A stretch of DNA of 64,000 bases, taken from positions 45,277-109,276 of the forward strand of contig CALLWB010000036.1 of NCBI GenBank assembly GCA_938016265.1, read 5' to 3'. The DNA comes from an uncultured Saprospiraceae bacterium. GTDB taxonomy: Bacteria > Bacteroidota > Bacteroidia > Chitinophagales > Saprospiraceae. Below the pieces are notes generated by a model. The model worked only from the letters and a program-made list of their open reading frames with translations, was not told the DNA's origin and did not search any database. The position numbers and the translations under genes were made by a program. Positions 54,765-63,466 of this stretch are shown here, piece by piece; the first letter of the stretch is position 1, and each line of letters starts with the position of its first letter.

Positions 54765-54800
54765 AAAAAAGGTAAGATTGTGGGTTTTGTTAGGCATTCA

Positions 54801-55682
54801 CTATGACGCGTTGTTTGACATGTAACGAGTCAAATCGCCTAGTTTTTCTATTTCTTTTCGCAGTTTTGTTGAGGTACTTATTTTTTTTAGGGTGTTAATG
54901 AAAAAGGATTCTAATACATTTTGTTCTTTTTGCTGAATATCCTCTGAATAGTAAGCAAGGGTCAATTCTAAAGATTGATTTAGGGTAATAAACTTAACAA
55001 ATGGAAAGTCGTGATTTAGCTTCCATTGTAAGGCAAATGCAGGGGCAAGATCATTAATGGTATGATCGAGGAAAATATATTTTCGATTAAAAGCAAATTG
55101 CCAGGATTGGTTTAGTTTTTCTTTGTACAAATCTGCTCTTAGTTTATTTTTATCATTGTATGGAATTGTTTTAGTGTTGTTTTCCATTTCTTCAAAATTG
55201 ATGTCTTGCCCACTTATAGCAAGGCGTTCTATCAAATCGGCACCTTCCACCAGATCTTTCAAGGCTTCATTGATTTCGTACTGACTTAGTGAGTTGTCGG
55301 TACCAATTTCTGTTATTAAAGGGATGTCTACCCTCATATAAATTTTGTTGATGTCATTGTCGTCTGCATCGGTATCCAAACACATTTTAACTGTGAAATA
55401 TTCTTGCTCGTAAGGGAACTGAAAAATTGGATATCTATCTATTAGTGCAGTCAAATGAATTTTTGTACCCATCGGAGTCTTGAGCGAGAGAATATATACC
55501 TTAGAATTGGTGTTGCTAACAGCAAGCTCGACGCTAACTGGCTGGGTTCTACCAAAAATATTTACGGGATTGAGTAGGCAGATTTGTTGTGCACCGTTTT
55601 TCTGCAGATTGGACAAAGGGGTTGCTTGAACGCTAGCCTGCGCTTCAAAGCTGGAAATGATTTGGTCAATCAGAAATTGCAT
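54801..55682 (-). CDS. Conserved-looking cytoplasmic protein, unknown function
   Basis: 293 residues with no signal peptide or membrane segment. The first 150 residues have beta-rich patterns (QPVSVELAVSNTNSKVYILSL, FTVKMCLDTDADDND). The C-terminal half is helical (NQSWQFAFNRKYIFLDHT, NVLESFFINTLKKISTSTKLRKEIE). No domain was recognised. It leads a three-gene minus-strand group with the START and HEAT-like genes, divergent from the ECF sigma factor. Confidence 0.55.
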   Translation of the reverse strand: MQFLIDQIISSFEAQASVQATPLSNLQKNGAQQICLLNPVNIFGRTQPVSVELAVSNTNSKVYILSLKTPMGTKIHLTALIDRYPIFQFPYEQEYFTVKMCLDTDADDNDINKIYMRVDIPLITEIGTDNSLSQYEINEALKDLVEGADLIERLAISGQDINFEEMENNTKTIPYNDKNKLRADLYKEKLNQSWQFAFNRKYIFLDHTINDLAPAFALQWKLNHDFPFVKFITLNQSLELTLAYYSEDIQQKEQNVLESFFINTLKKISTSTKLRKEIEKLGDLTRYMSNNAS

Positions 55683-55969
55683 AAAACGTTGTTGGCGGGG
55701 ATCATAAAATTAGGCATTTTTTTGCGAAAAGCAATAACTTTGCAAATATCGCGTTAACCATGGATAACAACATAGAATGAATATTTCTATGCTTATACTA
55801 TTAATTTCTACTCTTCAAATCAACAATATCCCCTTAAAAGCTTTACAAGGAGAAAATTAATCGTTAATTTAGACACATTGATTTGAAATAATTTTGTTCA
55901 AACTAGTTACAAATTTTTACTACGTCCCTACTAAGTCATTGAAAAGGGAATGTTCTTTAGCAATTTGGT

Positions 55970-56584
55970 ATGAAATTAGGCTGGCGAAAATATAAAAACG
56001 AAAGTCGTTTGATTGCTGACATCGAGTATGGTGGTGATCAGGCTAACTTTGCAATAGAGTATCTCTATTTCTGTTATAGAAAAGAGGTGGTCCAGTTTTT
56101 ATTGCGGTCTAACAAATACCTGATCAGAGAAGACGCCCTTGACATTTTTCAGGATACCATTGTGGTACTTAATCGCAATATTCGTTCAGGAAAATTTAGA
56201 AGAGAGTCCAATCTGAGAACTTACCTTAAAGGAATTGCAAGAAACATTGCCTATCGCACTATTCAGAAGCACTATCTGAGAAATCAGTTTGAGGTGACCT
56301 TCGAGCCTTCTACAGATCGAGTAGATAGCCCGGAGGAAGTTTATCTAAGTGATGAACTCGCCCAAGAATTAGAACTGTTGCTCGATAAGCTTCCTGGTAA
56401 AGGTGCAGCAATTCTCAGGCTTTGGATGCAACGATATTCCATGAAGGAAATCGCAGAAAGAATGGGATTTAAAAATGAACAGAGTGCAAGAAATGCAAAA
56501 AAGAGACACTTACAAAACATTATTAATATGGTAAGTGGAAATGAAATGCTTTCTGCAAACTTGAAACAGTTTCTAGAACATTAG
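55970..56584 (+). CDS. ECF RNA polymerase sigma factor
   Basis: 204 residues. Region 2 is seen in YLYFCYRKEVVQFLLRSNKYLIREDALDIFQDTIVVL and RESNLRTYLKGIARNIAYR; region 4 in LLLDKLPGKGAAILRLWMQRYSMKEIAERMGFKNEQSARNAKKRHL. This is the normal sigma70 region 2-4 build of the ECF class. It ends 2 bases before the fusion gene that follows, so the two form one transcript. The partner's anti-sigma-like N-terminus suggests its activity is set by the outer membrane receptor. Confidence 0.93.
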   Translation: MKLGWRKYKNESRLIADIEYGGDQANFAIEYLYFCYRKEVVQFLLRSNKYLIREDALDIFQDTIVVLNRNIRSGKFRRESNLRTYLKGIARNIAYRTIQKHYLRNQFEVTFEPSTDRVDSPEEVYLSDELAQELELLLDKLPGKGAAILRLWMQRYSMKEIAERMGFKNEQSARNAKKRHLQNIINMVSGNEMLSANLKQFLEH

Positions 56585-56586
56585 TT

Positions 56587-59500
56587 ATGTCAACAGACGC
56601 GAATACATATTTTCCCCAGCAACCCGACCAGCAGCTTGATTGGGTCACTGATATACTCGCCAGGTATAGGGAGGAAAACAACAATGAGCTACTTCAGGAA
56701 GTGTTTGAAGCGTATTTCTACCATCAGTTGCAACCTGAAGTCCAGGACTATATTTATCAGCAAATCCAAATTAGCAATCCGGTTGCTTATGCCTATTATG
56801 ACTTTCAGCAAACCGTAAAAATTCTGGAACTCCAACAGGGGCAAGAGGTGAAAGAACAATTGGTTTTGCTAGAAAAAAGAGCTCGTAAAGTTGTCCATCT
56901 AAAACGATATGCACAAATTGCCGCCCTTGCATTGGTCTTTCTTTCCCTACCTTTTTATTTTCAAATAAGTAAATCATTCCAAGTAGAAAATCAAGGCGAA
57001 GAATTGCTGACTCCTAAGGAAACTACTACTAGCAATCCTGCTGTAAATCCACCTTCCGTCGTTGAAAAAATAGAAACCTCCGTGAAGGCAGAAGGTACAG
57101 TAGCAAGTGTTGCAAATGAATCAACTAATAATCAGGTTTGGTTGGATGATATTCAAAGCACAGAATCAAACGAAATCAACAGTTCATTAGCCCAGGATGA
57201 AATTTCCAGTAAAACAACATCGAAAATACAGAAAATTGACATCGGGCAACGCTCAAATGACGGTTTCCAAACCATTCCTGTAAGGATAAAACAAACAATA
57301 GAAACACAAGCAATCGCTGATCAAGAAAATCTAGGTACAAGCAATAAAATTGAAGCTGTTTTATCGGAGAATCCAACACAAAATATTCAACATTCCAATT
57401 CCAATAAAAAAGAAATAAATACCCCCGAAAAAGAACCATCCAATCGTCATCAGCAAATTGCAAAACTGCCGAATAGAGAAATTTTCCTTCAGGAAAAGGC
57501 AGATAACTATAAGGAAATGGACCCGCAACCGGAGATTCCAAAATTGCCGACTATGGTGGTGCAGGGATTGCTGACAGATAGCGAAACGGGAGACATCCTA
57601 CCAGGCGTTGCCATCAGAGCCGGCAAAAAAATAGTAGAAACAGACGACAATGGGTATTACAAAATTGAAGTAGATCCTACCAAACAACTACAGTTTAGCA
57701 TGGTAGGGTATGAGCAGGAAATGTGTAAGCCGCAAATCGGAGCAGGTATTCAGGTACTTAATGTTATGCTTGCGTCGAACGTCGCGTCACTAGGAACAAT
57801 GATCGAGGTGAGCAACAAATATAGTAGTCCGCTAAGTGATGTATTTGTATCTACGGAAGTCGTAAAACGGCAACAAGCTACTGCCAATCATTTTTCTAAT
57901 CTGGAGGAAGCAGTCGCCCAAGCGCCAGGAGTAAGTGTGCTGGATGGCCAAATATCAATAAGAGAAGGAACCGGATTTTCCGTAGGAGGAGGAAGCCGAA
58001 TCGCCTTGCTTTTGGACGGCGTTCCTGCCAACCAAATGGATACAGATTTGTCCACCTGGGACTTTATTCCAATCGAAAACCTTGAGCAAGTAGACATTAT
58101 AAAGGGAGCGACCAGTACATTGTTTGGCTCTTCTGCGCTAAACGGGACAATAAATGTGCGTACCGTGTCTCCAAAGAAAACACCAGTAACCAGAATATCT
58201 ACCTTTGCTACCGTATATATGCCACCAAAGGACGGAGAGAAAAAATGGTGGGGAGCGGAAAATCATGAGAAAGAACCATTTAAGGCGGGATATTTGTTTT
58301 CTCACGCCCACAAAATAGGAAAGTTGGATCTGGTAGCAGGAAGTGCGCTAATGTATGACCGAAGTTTTAGAAAGGGCGACTACAATCGCTTTTTAAGGTT
58401 CAACACGAAGTTAGGGTACCAACTAACCGATCGGGTGAAAATCGGACTGAATGTCAATTCGCAAGGAGGCTATAAGTCTAAATCGTTTATGTGGGAAAAT
58501 GCGGAGAAAGGCGCATACCAAACGGCGAACAATAGCCATGTAAAAGATACGGTGGCGAGAGTAATGGTAGATCCTTCTATTAGTGTGAAAGACCGGTTTG
58601 ATAATTTGCATCACATCATCACGAGGTATTATTTTAACTCGAATAAACAATCGAACGAATATTCTGACAATAGTTATCTTTCTCATTCTTTGCTGGGCGA
58701 ATATCAGTTTCAAAGAGATTTTACAGACATTGGGGTGATTCTTACTGCTGGTGGGAATGGCACCTTCTCGCAAAGTTCGACGCGGATGTTGAATGATAGC
58801 GCATTTGTTGCTTCGAGTTTTGGAGGGTATCTGCAGATGGATAAGCGGTTTATGAAGAACCGCTTGAACTTTTCTATGGGCTTCCGATTTGAAGAAAACA
58901 AGATAGAAAGTCCCTGGGGTATCAAAGAAGAAGCGCGGCCTGTATTGCGGGGTGGGCTGAACTTCAGATTGACAGATAATACCTTTGTTCGTGCTTCTTG
59001 GGGGCAAGGCTATCGGTTTCCTACGATTGCAGAACGGTATATAAGTAGTACGTTTGGGGGGATTGTGGTCTATCCAAATCCAAAATTACAATCAGAATTT
59101 GGCTGGAGTTCGGAACTAGGGATCAAGCAAGGATTTAGCAAAGGACGTTGGAATGGGTTTATTGATGTTTCGGGATTCTGGCAAGAGTATGAAAACATGA
59201 TCGAACAGGTTTTTGCTCAATATGGAAATTCGTCAAGCCCGAATCTAGGGCTCGGGTTTAGTCCTAAGAATATAAGTAATACTACTGTTAGAATAAATGG
59301 GGTGGAACTGAGCATGACCACAAAAGGGAAGTTTGGTAAACTACCTGTAGAGTTTTCCGGTGGGTATACCTACAGTAATCCAAAATATGTGTACAATGAT
59401 GACTTCCAATTTCATCAGGATTCTGTGGACAGTACGAGCCCAAAAAATGTATTAAAGTACCGTCATAAGCATAATTTGAAGCTGGATATGGCTAGTAATT

Positions 59501-59781
59501 TGAAACGGTTTTCCTTTGGTTTTTCTGGAAACTACTACAGTTTTATGGAAGCGATAGACCAAGTGTTTGAGACCTACGAAGCCTGGGGGATAGAAGACTA
59601 CAGATCACAGAATTCTAAAGGCCATTTTACGCTAGGAGCGCGTTTTGCTTATCACCCAAATGACCAGTTTAAAATCTCCATAATCGGGAAGAACATTTTG
59701 AATTCAGAATATACACTTCGCCCGGGATTGCTGGAGGCGCCTGCCAATGTCTCCGTAAGACTCACTTTTGCTATGAAGTAA
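56587..59781 (+). CDS. Anti-sigma-like region fused to a TonB-dependent receptor
   Basis: 1064 residues in one unbroken frame. Residues 1-105 are polar and helical with an anti-sigma-like stretch (EAYFYHQLQPEVQDYIYQQI, then SNPVAYAYYDFQQ). A single membrane helix lies at about 108-127 (YAQIAALALVFLSLPFYFQI). A 195-residue Ser/Thr/Asn/Gln-rich linker covers 128-322. A CarboxypepD_reg-like domain follows (323-395, VVQGLLTDSETGDILPGVAI), then a TonB receptor plug (about 420-526, LLLDGVPANQMD, VDIIKGATSTLFGSSALNG) and a 22-strand-type barrel to the C-terminus. There is no ordinary N-terminal signal peptide before the receptor part. It is co-transcribed with the ECF sigma gene. The ligand is unknown. 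Confidence 0.88.
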   Translation: MSTDANTYFPQQPDQQLDWVTDILARYREENNNELLQEVFEAYFYHQLQPEVQDYIYQQIQISNPVAYAYYDFQQTVKILELQQGQEVKEQLVLLEKRARKVVHLKRYAQIAALALVFLSLPFYFQISKSFQVENQGEELLTPKETTTSNPAVNPPSVVEKIETSVKAEGTVASVANESTNNQVWLDDIQSTESNEINSSLAQDEISSKTTSKIQKIDIGQRSNDGFQTIPVRIKQTIETQAIADQENLGTSNKIEAVLSENPTQNIQHSNSNKKEINTPEKEPSNRHQQIAKLPNREIFLQEKADNYKEMDPQPEIPKLPTMVVQGLLTDSETGDILPGVAIRAGKKIVETDDNGYYKIEVDPTKQLQFSMVGYEQEMCKPQIGAGIQVLNVMLASNVASLGTMIEVSNKYSSPLSDVFVSTEVVKRQQATANHFSNLEEAVAQAPGVSVLDGQISIREGTGFSVGGGSRIALLLDGVPANQMDTDLSTWDFIPIENLEQVDIIKGATSTLFGSSALNGTINVRTVSPKKTPVTRISTFATVYMPPKDGEKKWWGAENHEKEPFKAGYLFSHAHKIGKLDLVAGSALMYDRSFRKGDYNRFLRFNTKLGYQLTDRVKIGLNVNSQGGYKSKSFMWENAEKGAYQTANNSHVKDTVARVMVDPSISVKDRFDNLHHIITRYYFNSNKQSNEYSDNSYLSHSLLGEYQFQRDFTDIGVILTAGGNGTFSQSSTRMLNDSAFVASSFGGYLQMDKRFMKNRLNFSMGFRFEENKIESPWGIKEEARPVLRGGLNFRLTDNTFVRASWGQGYRFPTIAERYISSTFGGIVVYPNPKLQSEFGWSSELGIKQGFSKGRWNGFIDVSGFWQEYENMIEQVFAQYGNSSSPNLGLGFSPKNISNTTVRINGVELSMTTKGKFGKLPVEFSGGYTYSNPKYVYNDDFQFHQDSVDSTSPKNVLKYRHKHNLKLDMASNLKRFSFGFSGNYYSFMEAIDQVFETYEAWGIEDYRSQNSKGHFTLGARFAYHPNDQFKISIIGKNILNSEYTLRPGLLEAPANVSVRLTFAMK

Positions 59782-60145
59782 GAAGTGGGCGTATATGCAA
59801 CCATTTGTCCGTTTTTAGCGTTTAACTAGAGATTTTGTTGATCAATTACTACTATACGAATGGATGTTCAACTTTTGGACAACGTCTCTTATTCTTTGAG
59901 ATCCCAATAAATAACAAGGGAGTATACCACGTTCTTGCTACTAGCAAAGTCCTGACTTTACAAAAAAAGCATACCGTCAAATAAAAAAAATCGAGTAGAA
60001 TCGTTTGGGTAGAATAGATAAACCGTATTTTCGGTTGTCAAAAGGTGTAGGAGTTTTCCTGCACCTTTTTTGTTTTCAAGCCAATTCCAATCAAAAAGAT
60101 AAATTTTAAGATAGGTGCAGATTGTCTATACATGCATTCAAACCT
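59782..60145. other. Intergenic region between convergent genes
   Basis: 364 bases with no supported gene. It holds a small hairpin (AACCG-TATTTT-CGGTT, 60021-60036) and then the terminator at 60041-60071. The 240 bases before the terminator could be a long 3' untranslated region of the receptor gene. Confidence 0.6.
60041..60071 (+). terminator. Intrinsic terminator after the TonB receptor gene
   Basis: AAAGGTG-T-AGGA, loop GTTT, TCCT-G-CACCTTT followed by more T: a strong stem with a T-run. It is 260 bases after the stop at 59781. Confidence 0.85.
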
Positions 60146-61579
60146 TCATTTCAGCTGGTCAATCTTTTGCAGGAGCCAGGCTCTGGAGAAAATCATCGGC
60201 ATGCCTTCCAGGACCAGAAGCATTTCTTTCTTAGAAGGGGCATTTACTTTGATCAGTTTTCGAATCACACTGATGAAATTCAAGAGGGCCTTTTTATAGC
60301 CATCAGAAAGCCCTTTTTTTCTATGCAGATATCGTTGAAATCGATCACAGCAATCACTAGTACTTACAATATCCTGCAGTTCAAAATAACTTTGAATCTC
60401 CACTATTCGAGTAGCCATTGCGTTATTGTACTCCTTGTTGGACACTAGAGATATTGCCTGAATAGCATCGCGGTAGTTTTTTTTCCAAAAATGGACGCTA
60501 GCCATACAAAGTTTTTCAACATCGTTTTTTTCTTTTTCATTGATGTTTTTAGAAAATTGATGGATAAATTGTTCTGCCCAATCCAATTCCCCCAATCCAG
60601 TAGCAATATTGACAATGTTTTGAAAAACCTGGGCCGCAATTAGACCATCAAAAATCAAAAGATCATACTTTATTTGCAGCTTAAAAACAGCCAGGATCTC
60701 TTTTGCGCTTTCGAAGGTCTGAATACCGGATTTCATTTTAGTATTAGAATAATGAATCAATCCAAGTAATATCTCATGAAGCTCTTCTCTGTCGATCAAC
60801 TCTACAGAGGCTAACGTCAGTTTTTTTAACGCGGTATAAGTCGCATCATTCGCATTTTTATCTTCTTGCAATTGATAAAGAAGGGTATATAGTTGGGTAG
60901 TTATAGAATAGGAATCAAACGTCTTATTTATTTCATTAACAATCTCTGGGATAAGGGGAGTCTCATACTCGTTGTCGGTGATTTTTTTGTTAATTTTTAC
61001 CTCTTTGTAAAACCGAAGTTTAGTGCCAAAGTAAAACCGATCCAGGTTGTTATTGACACTATGTAGGTAGTTGGCGGCTATTTTTTGGTTAGCACGATTA
61101 AGTAGCGAAGTGCCTTCATGCAAATAACCTTTCGACGCATACATAAATTGATAGTAGTAATAGTCCATGTCTTCCTTGGGGCTTTTCTCCAGTCTGTTTT
61201 TTGCTTTTTCTAAACCCTTAAAAAAATAATGATTGAGTTTTCTTGCTTCGAAAGAACGAAGAAGCAGCAAGTCTTTCTCTGCCGGATGTTTTTTAAGTTC
61301 TTTCAACATCATATAGTCTTCTAGTTTAAGACAAAGATCAGACATCACATCATTCATTTTTCGCTGTACATAAGGGGCTTTTTTAAAAACCTTCTTGTAA
61401 ACCTTTTCCTTCTCCAGCTTAGTAGACTCAAAGAACGGATGAAACCGTCGGATGTAGGTGTACAGCACTATTATGTTTTTATCATGATTGAAAAAGGGAC
61501 TTCTTAAATATTTATGAAATTCCCTAATCTCATTGTCTGTCAACGATTTAATTAATGTTAATAGTTTGCTAGAATTCAT
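60146..61579 (-). CDS. Helical (TPR-like) protein of unknown function, paralog of the 9.4-10.9 kb gene
   Basis: 477 residues, almost all helix, very rich in Lys, Leu, Tyr and Phe, with no signal peptide or membrane helix. N-terminus MNSSKLLTLIKSLTDNEIREF. It shares length, start pattern and spaced motifs with the protein at 9412-10929 (NNLDRFYFGTKLRFYKE against RQIDQFYLYYRYRYLRV, for example). No known domain was recognised. The wide gene-poor AT-rich region upstream suggests it is transcribed alone. Confidence 0.7.
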   Translation of the reverse strand: MNSSKLLTLIKSLTDNEIREFHKYLRSPFFNHDKNIIVLYTYIRRFHPFFESTKLEKEKVYKKVFKKAPYVQRKMNDVMSDLCLKLEDYMMLKELKKHPAEKDLLLLRSFEARKLNHYFFKGLEKAKNRLEKSPKEDMDYYYYQFMYASKGYLHEGTSLLNRANQKIAANYLHSVNNNLDRFYFGTKLRFYKEVKINKKITDNEYETPLIPEIVNEINKTFDSYSITTQLYTLLYQLQEDKNANDATYTALKKLTLASVELIDREELHEILLGLIHYSNTKMKSGIQTFESAKEILAVFKLQIKYDLLIFDGLIAAQVFQNIVNIATGLGELDWAEQFIHQFSKNINEKEKNDVEKLCMASVHFWKKNYRDAIQAISLVSNKEYNNAMATRIVEIQSYFELQDIVSTSDCCDRFQRYLHRKKGLSDGYKKALLNFISVIRKLIKVNAPSKKEMLLVLEGMPMIFSRAWLLQKIDQLK

Positions 61580-62593
61580 TAATAAAAGTGATTTTTGTAT
61601 TGTTCTAATTTATTGTAAAAGAGCTATTTATGTTAATTTTTTGAATGAAATTAACAATAAATATAGTGATTTGTTGTCAATCTTCCCTAGTTAACAATTT
61701 GTATTGTCTGTATTTTTGAAGTATTGATTATCGGAGGTGTTAAATGGCATCCATCGAGAAGTCAAAACCAAAATTGTTCAGCAGGGATAGAATAATTGAG
61801 GTGATATTAATTTTTGTCAAAGTTTAGATTAAGAAATTATAAGGTTCAAATGATTAAGGAGGCAGTGTGCTTTTTTAATTGTTTATAAACAAGATTTTAA
61901 AAAATTGATAATTTAAAATAATGAAAAAATATGGAGATAAAAAATGTGATTATTGTTAAATGCGATATTTAAAACAAGTGTAATTTGAGATAAATTGAGT
62001 TGATAACCAAAATGTATGTTATTCAGTTTAGGAAACTTACAACATAAAAAGAACGATTATTTAACCAGATAAAAAATATATAACAACTAAGATGGAGGAA
62101 TGCTGATTGCCGGCACTAGGTATGTATCTTGCTGTTTTGCACTCGAAGAACCCTAAATGGCCATATACACTCTAGTGTCGTAATCGCATACTTTTTTCTT
62201 GCTATAAAATGATAACAGATGGTCGCTAATCATCATGGAGTCTGCTCTAGGAAGCGCTTTTTTGTCAAAATCAAAACGGAATGGATTTTTGAACCGAAGT
62301 TTAGTTGTTTCGGCCTTAAAAATTTATAACAAGGGAGCGTTTGGCAAAAGCAATTTTCCAGAGTGGGCTCACAATTTAATGTTCATTCTTTGAATGTTCT
62401 GCTTCTATTTGAAGCAAGGGCTAGGATTTTATTGTCAATCGTAAAGCATTAATTTATAATAATTAATAAAGTTAATAAAATTCTATAGAAAATATTTATT
62501 CGAATAAAATTGTGATTATTCAATTTTTTGACCTCAGCACTAGCAATCAGATTATAGATATTTGATTGTTGATGCTTATTAAATGGAAAAATC
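61580..62593. other. AT-rich gene-poor stretch
   Basis: About 1 kb with no supported gene. A 27-codon open frame at 61744-61827 (MASIEKSKPKLFSRDRII...) looks like the start of a lost gene. The first part should include the promoter of the minus-strand gene at 61579. Nothing else was recognised in it. Confidence 0.5.
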
Positions 62594-62872
62594 ATGATTC
62601 TAAAAAAATCAAATTTTATCAACCTGTGGCGACAATCAAGAATTGGAAACCAAAAGTGGAACAATTCAAACCTGTATGACGAATGTTTTGAGCAATTGGT
62701 ACGATTCTGTAAAAGAGAACGTTATCAGCATGCCAGAACTGAGAAAATATCCATGCTCATTTTAATCGAGCTTTTAAATCTTCCTGACATAAGTGGAATA
62801 AAGGGTTTTAACCAATGGGTATGCATAACTGCTACAAAAAAAAACGGAATCCGGGTAGGGTTTCCAATGTAA
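62594..62872 (+). pseudogene. Decayed gene, possibly an ECF sigma factor fragment
   Basis: 92 codons. The middle reads YDECFEQLVRFCKRERYQHA, then LIELLNLPDISGIKGFNQWVCITATKKNGI. This has the spacing of ECF sigma region 2 (Y..F..L..F......A...., LL..P.....I..F..W....A.NK) but lacks the acidic D-x-V/F core and all of region 4. It is probably a truncated, mutated copy. The family assignment is a pattern judgement only. Confidence 0.4.
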
Positions 62873-62919
62873 AAGTCACCCCGTATTTCAAGAAGAACTC
62901 CGGATGGGCATCCGGATGA

Positions 62920-63030
62920 ATCAGGCAGCTAGACTCTGCTCTTGGGCAAAGAGTGGATATAGTGATAGTTTGGGGGCCCTTTTGGGCCAGGGTAATCGTC
63001 AAGTGACCTTCGGGTTGCTTGACCTACCTT
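62920..63030 (+). ncRNA. Structured RNA candidate ending in a UUCG hairpin
   Basis: Three adjacent stems: CTCTGCTCTT/AAAGAG (about 62935-62955), GGGCCC-TTTT-GGGCC (about 62975-62987), and GTCAAGTGACC-TTCG-GGTTGCTTGAC at 62998-63023. The last has a C(UUCG)G tetraloop and full pairing when G-U pairs are counted, and is followed by CTACCTTTTT. It is GC-richer than the flanks. No Rfam family was recognised; it could be a small RNA or just a terminator. Confidence 0.4.
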
Positions 63031-63466
63031 TTTCAAACTTTATTAACTATTAATTCTCATTATAGCCTTTTTACAGATTATGCCTGTAGCTACGTTGTTT
63101 TGTTTTGGGATGTACTGCACGCGTTTTTATTTTAATGAAACGTTGAATACACCCAATCACTCAGTCTGTCAAAAATTAGTCAACGTATTTCCTTACGATC
63201 AGCCCATTTACTACTAGCAAAAAATCTCCGCGCCTATACCTCGGCCCCTTTTTTAAATAACCATAACCAATTGATTTTAACCTATTTTGAAAGTCCGTAC
63301 GTGTTAAATTATATTTAATTGTCTTCTAATTGGAAACAAAGTCAAAAAAAAAATTCAATTTTGGCGAGCTTATTGAGGACGAAATTGAATATTTAAAATA
63401 CAACCTATTTTTTGTTCCCAATAACAATTAGCATATTAGCACGTTAGAATATCAAAGTAGCACAGA
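63031..63466. other. AT-rich upstream region of the DUF5686-type gene
   Basis: About 435 bases without a supported gene. It presumably contains the promoter of the downstream outer membrane protein gene. No clear repeat or operator was recognised. Confidence 0.5.

Noticed and set aside
61744..61827. 27-codon frame MASIEKSKPKLFSRDRII...
   Set aside because: Too short and without a recognised family; mentioned only as a possible relic.
62899..62916. Palindrome TCCGGATGGGCATCCGGA
   Set aside because: A perfect 8-bp stem with a 2-base centre, but no T-run, repeat copy or gene relation was seen.
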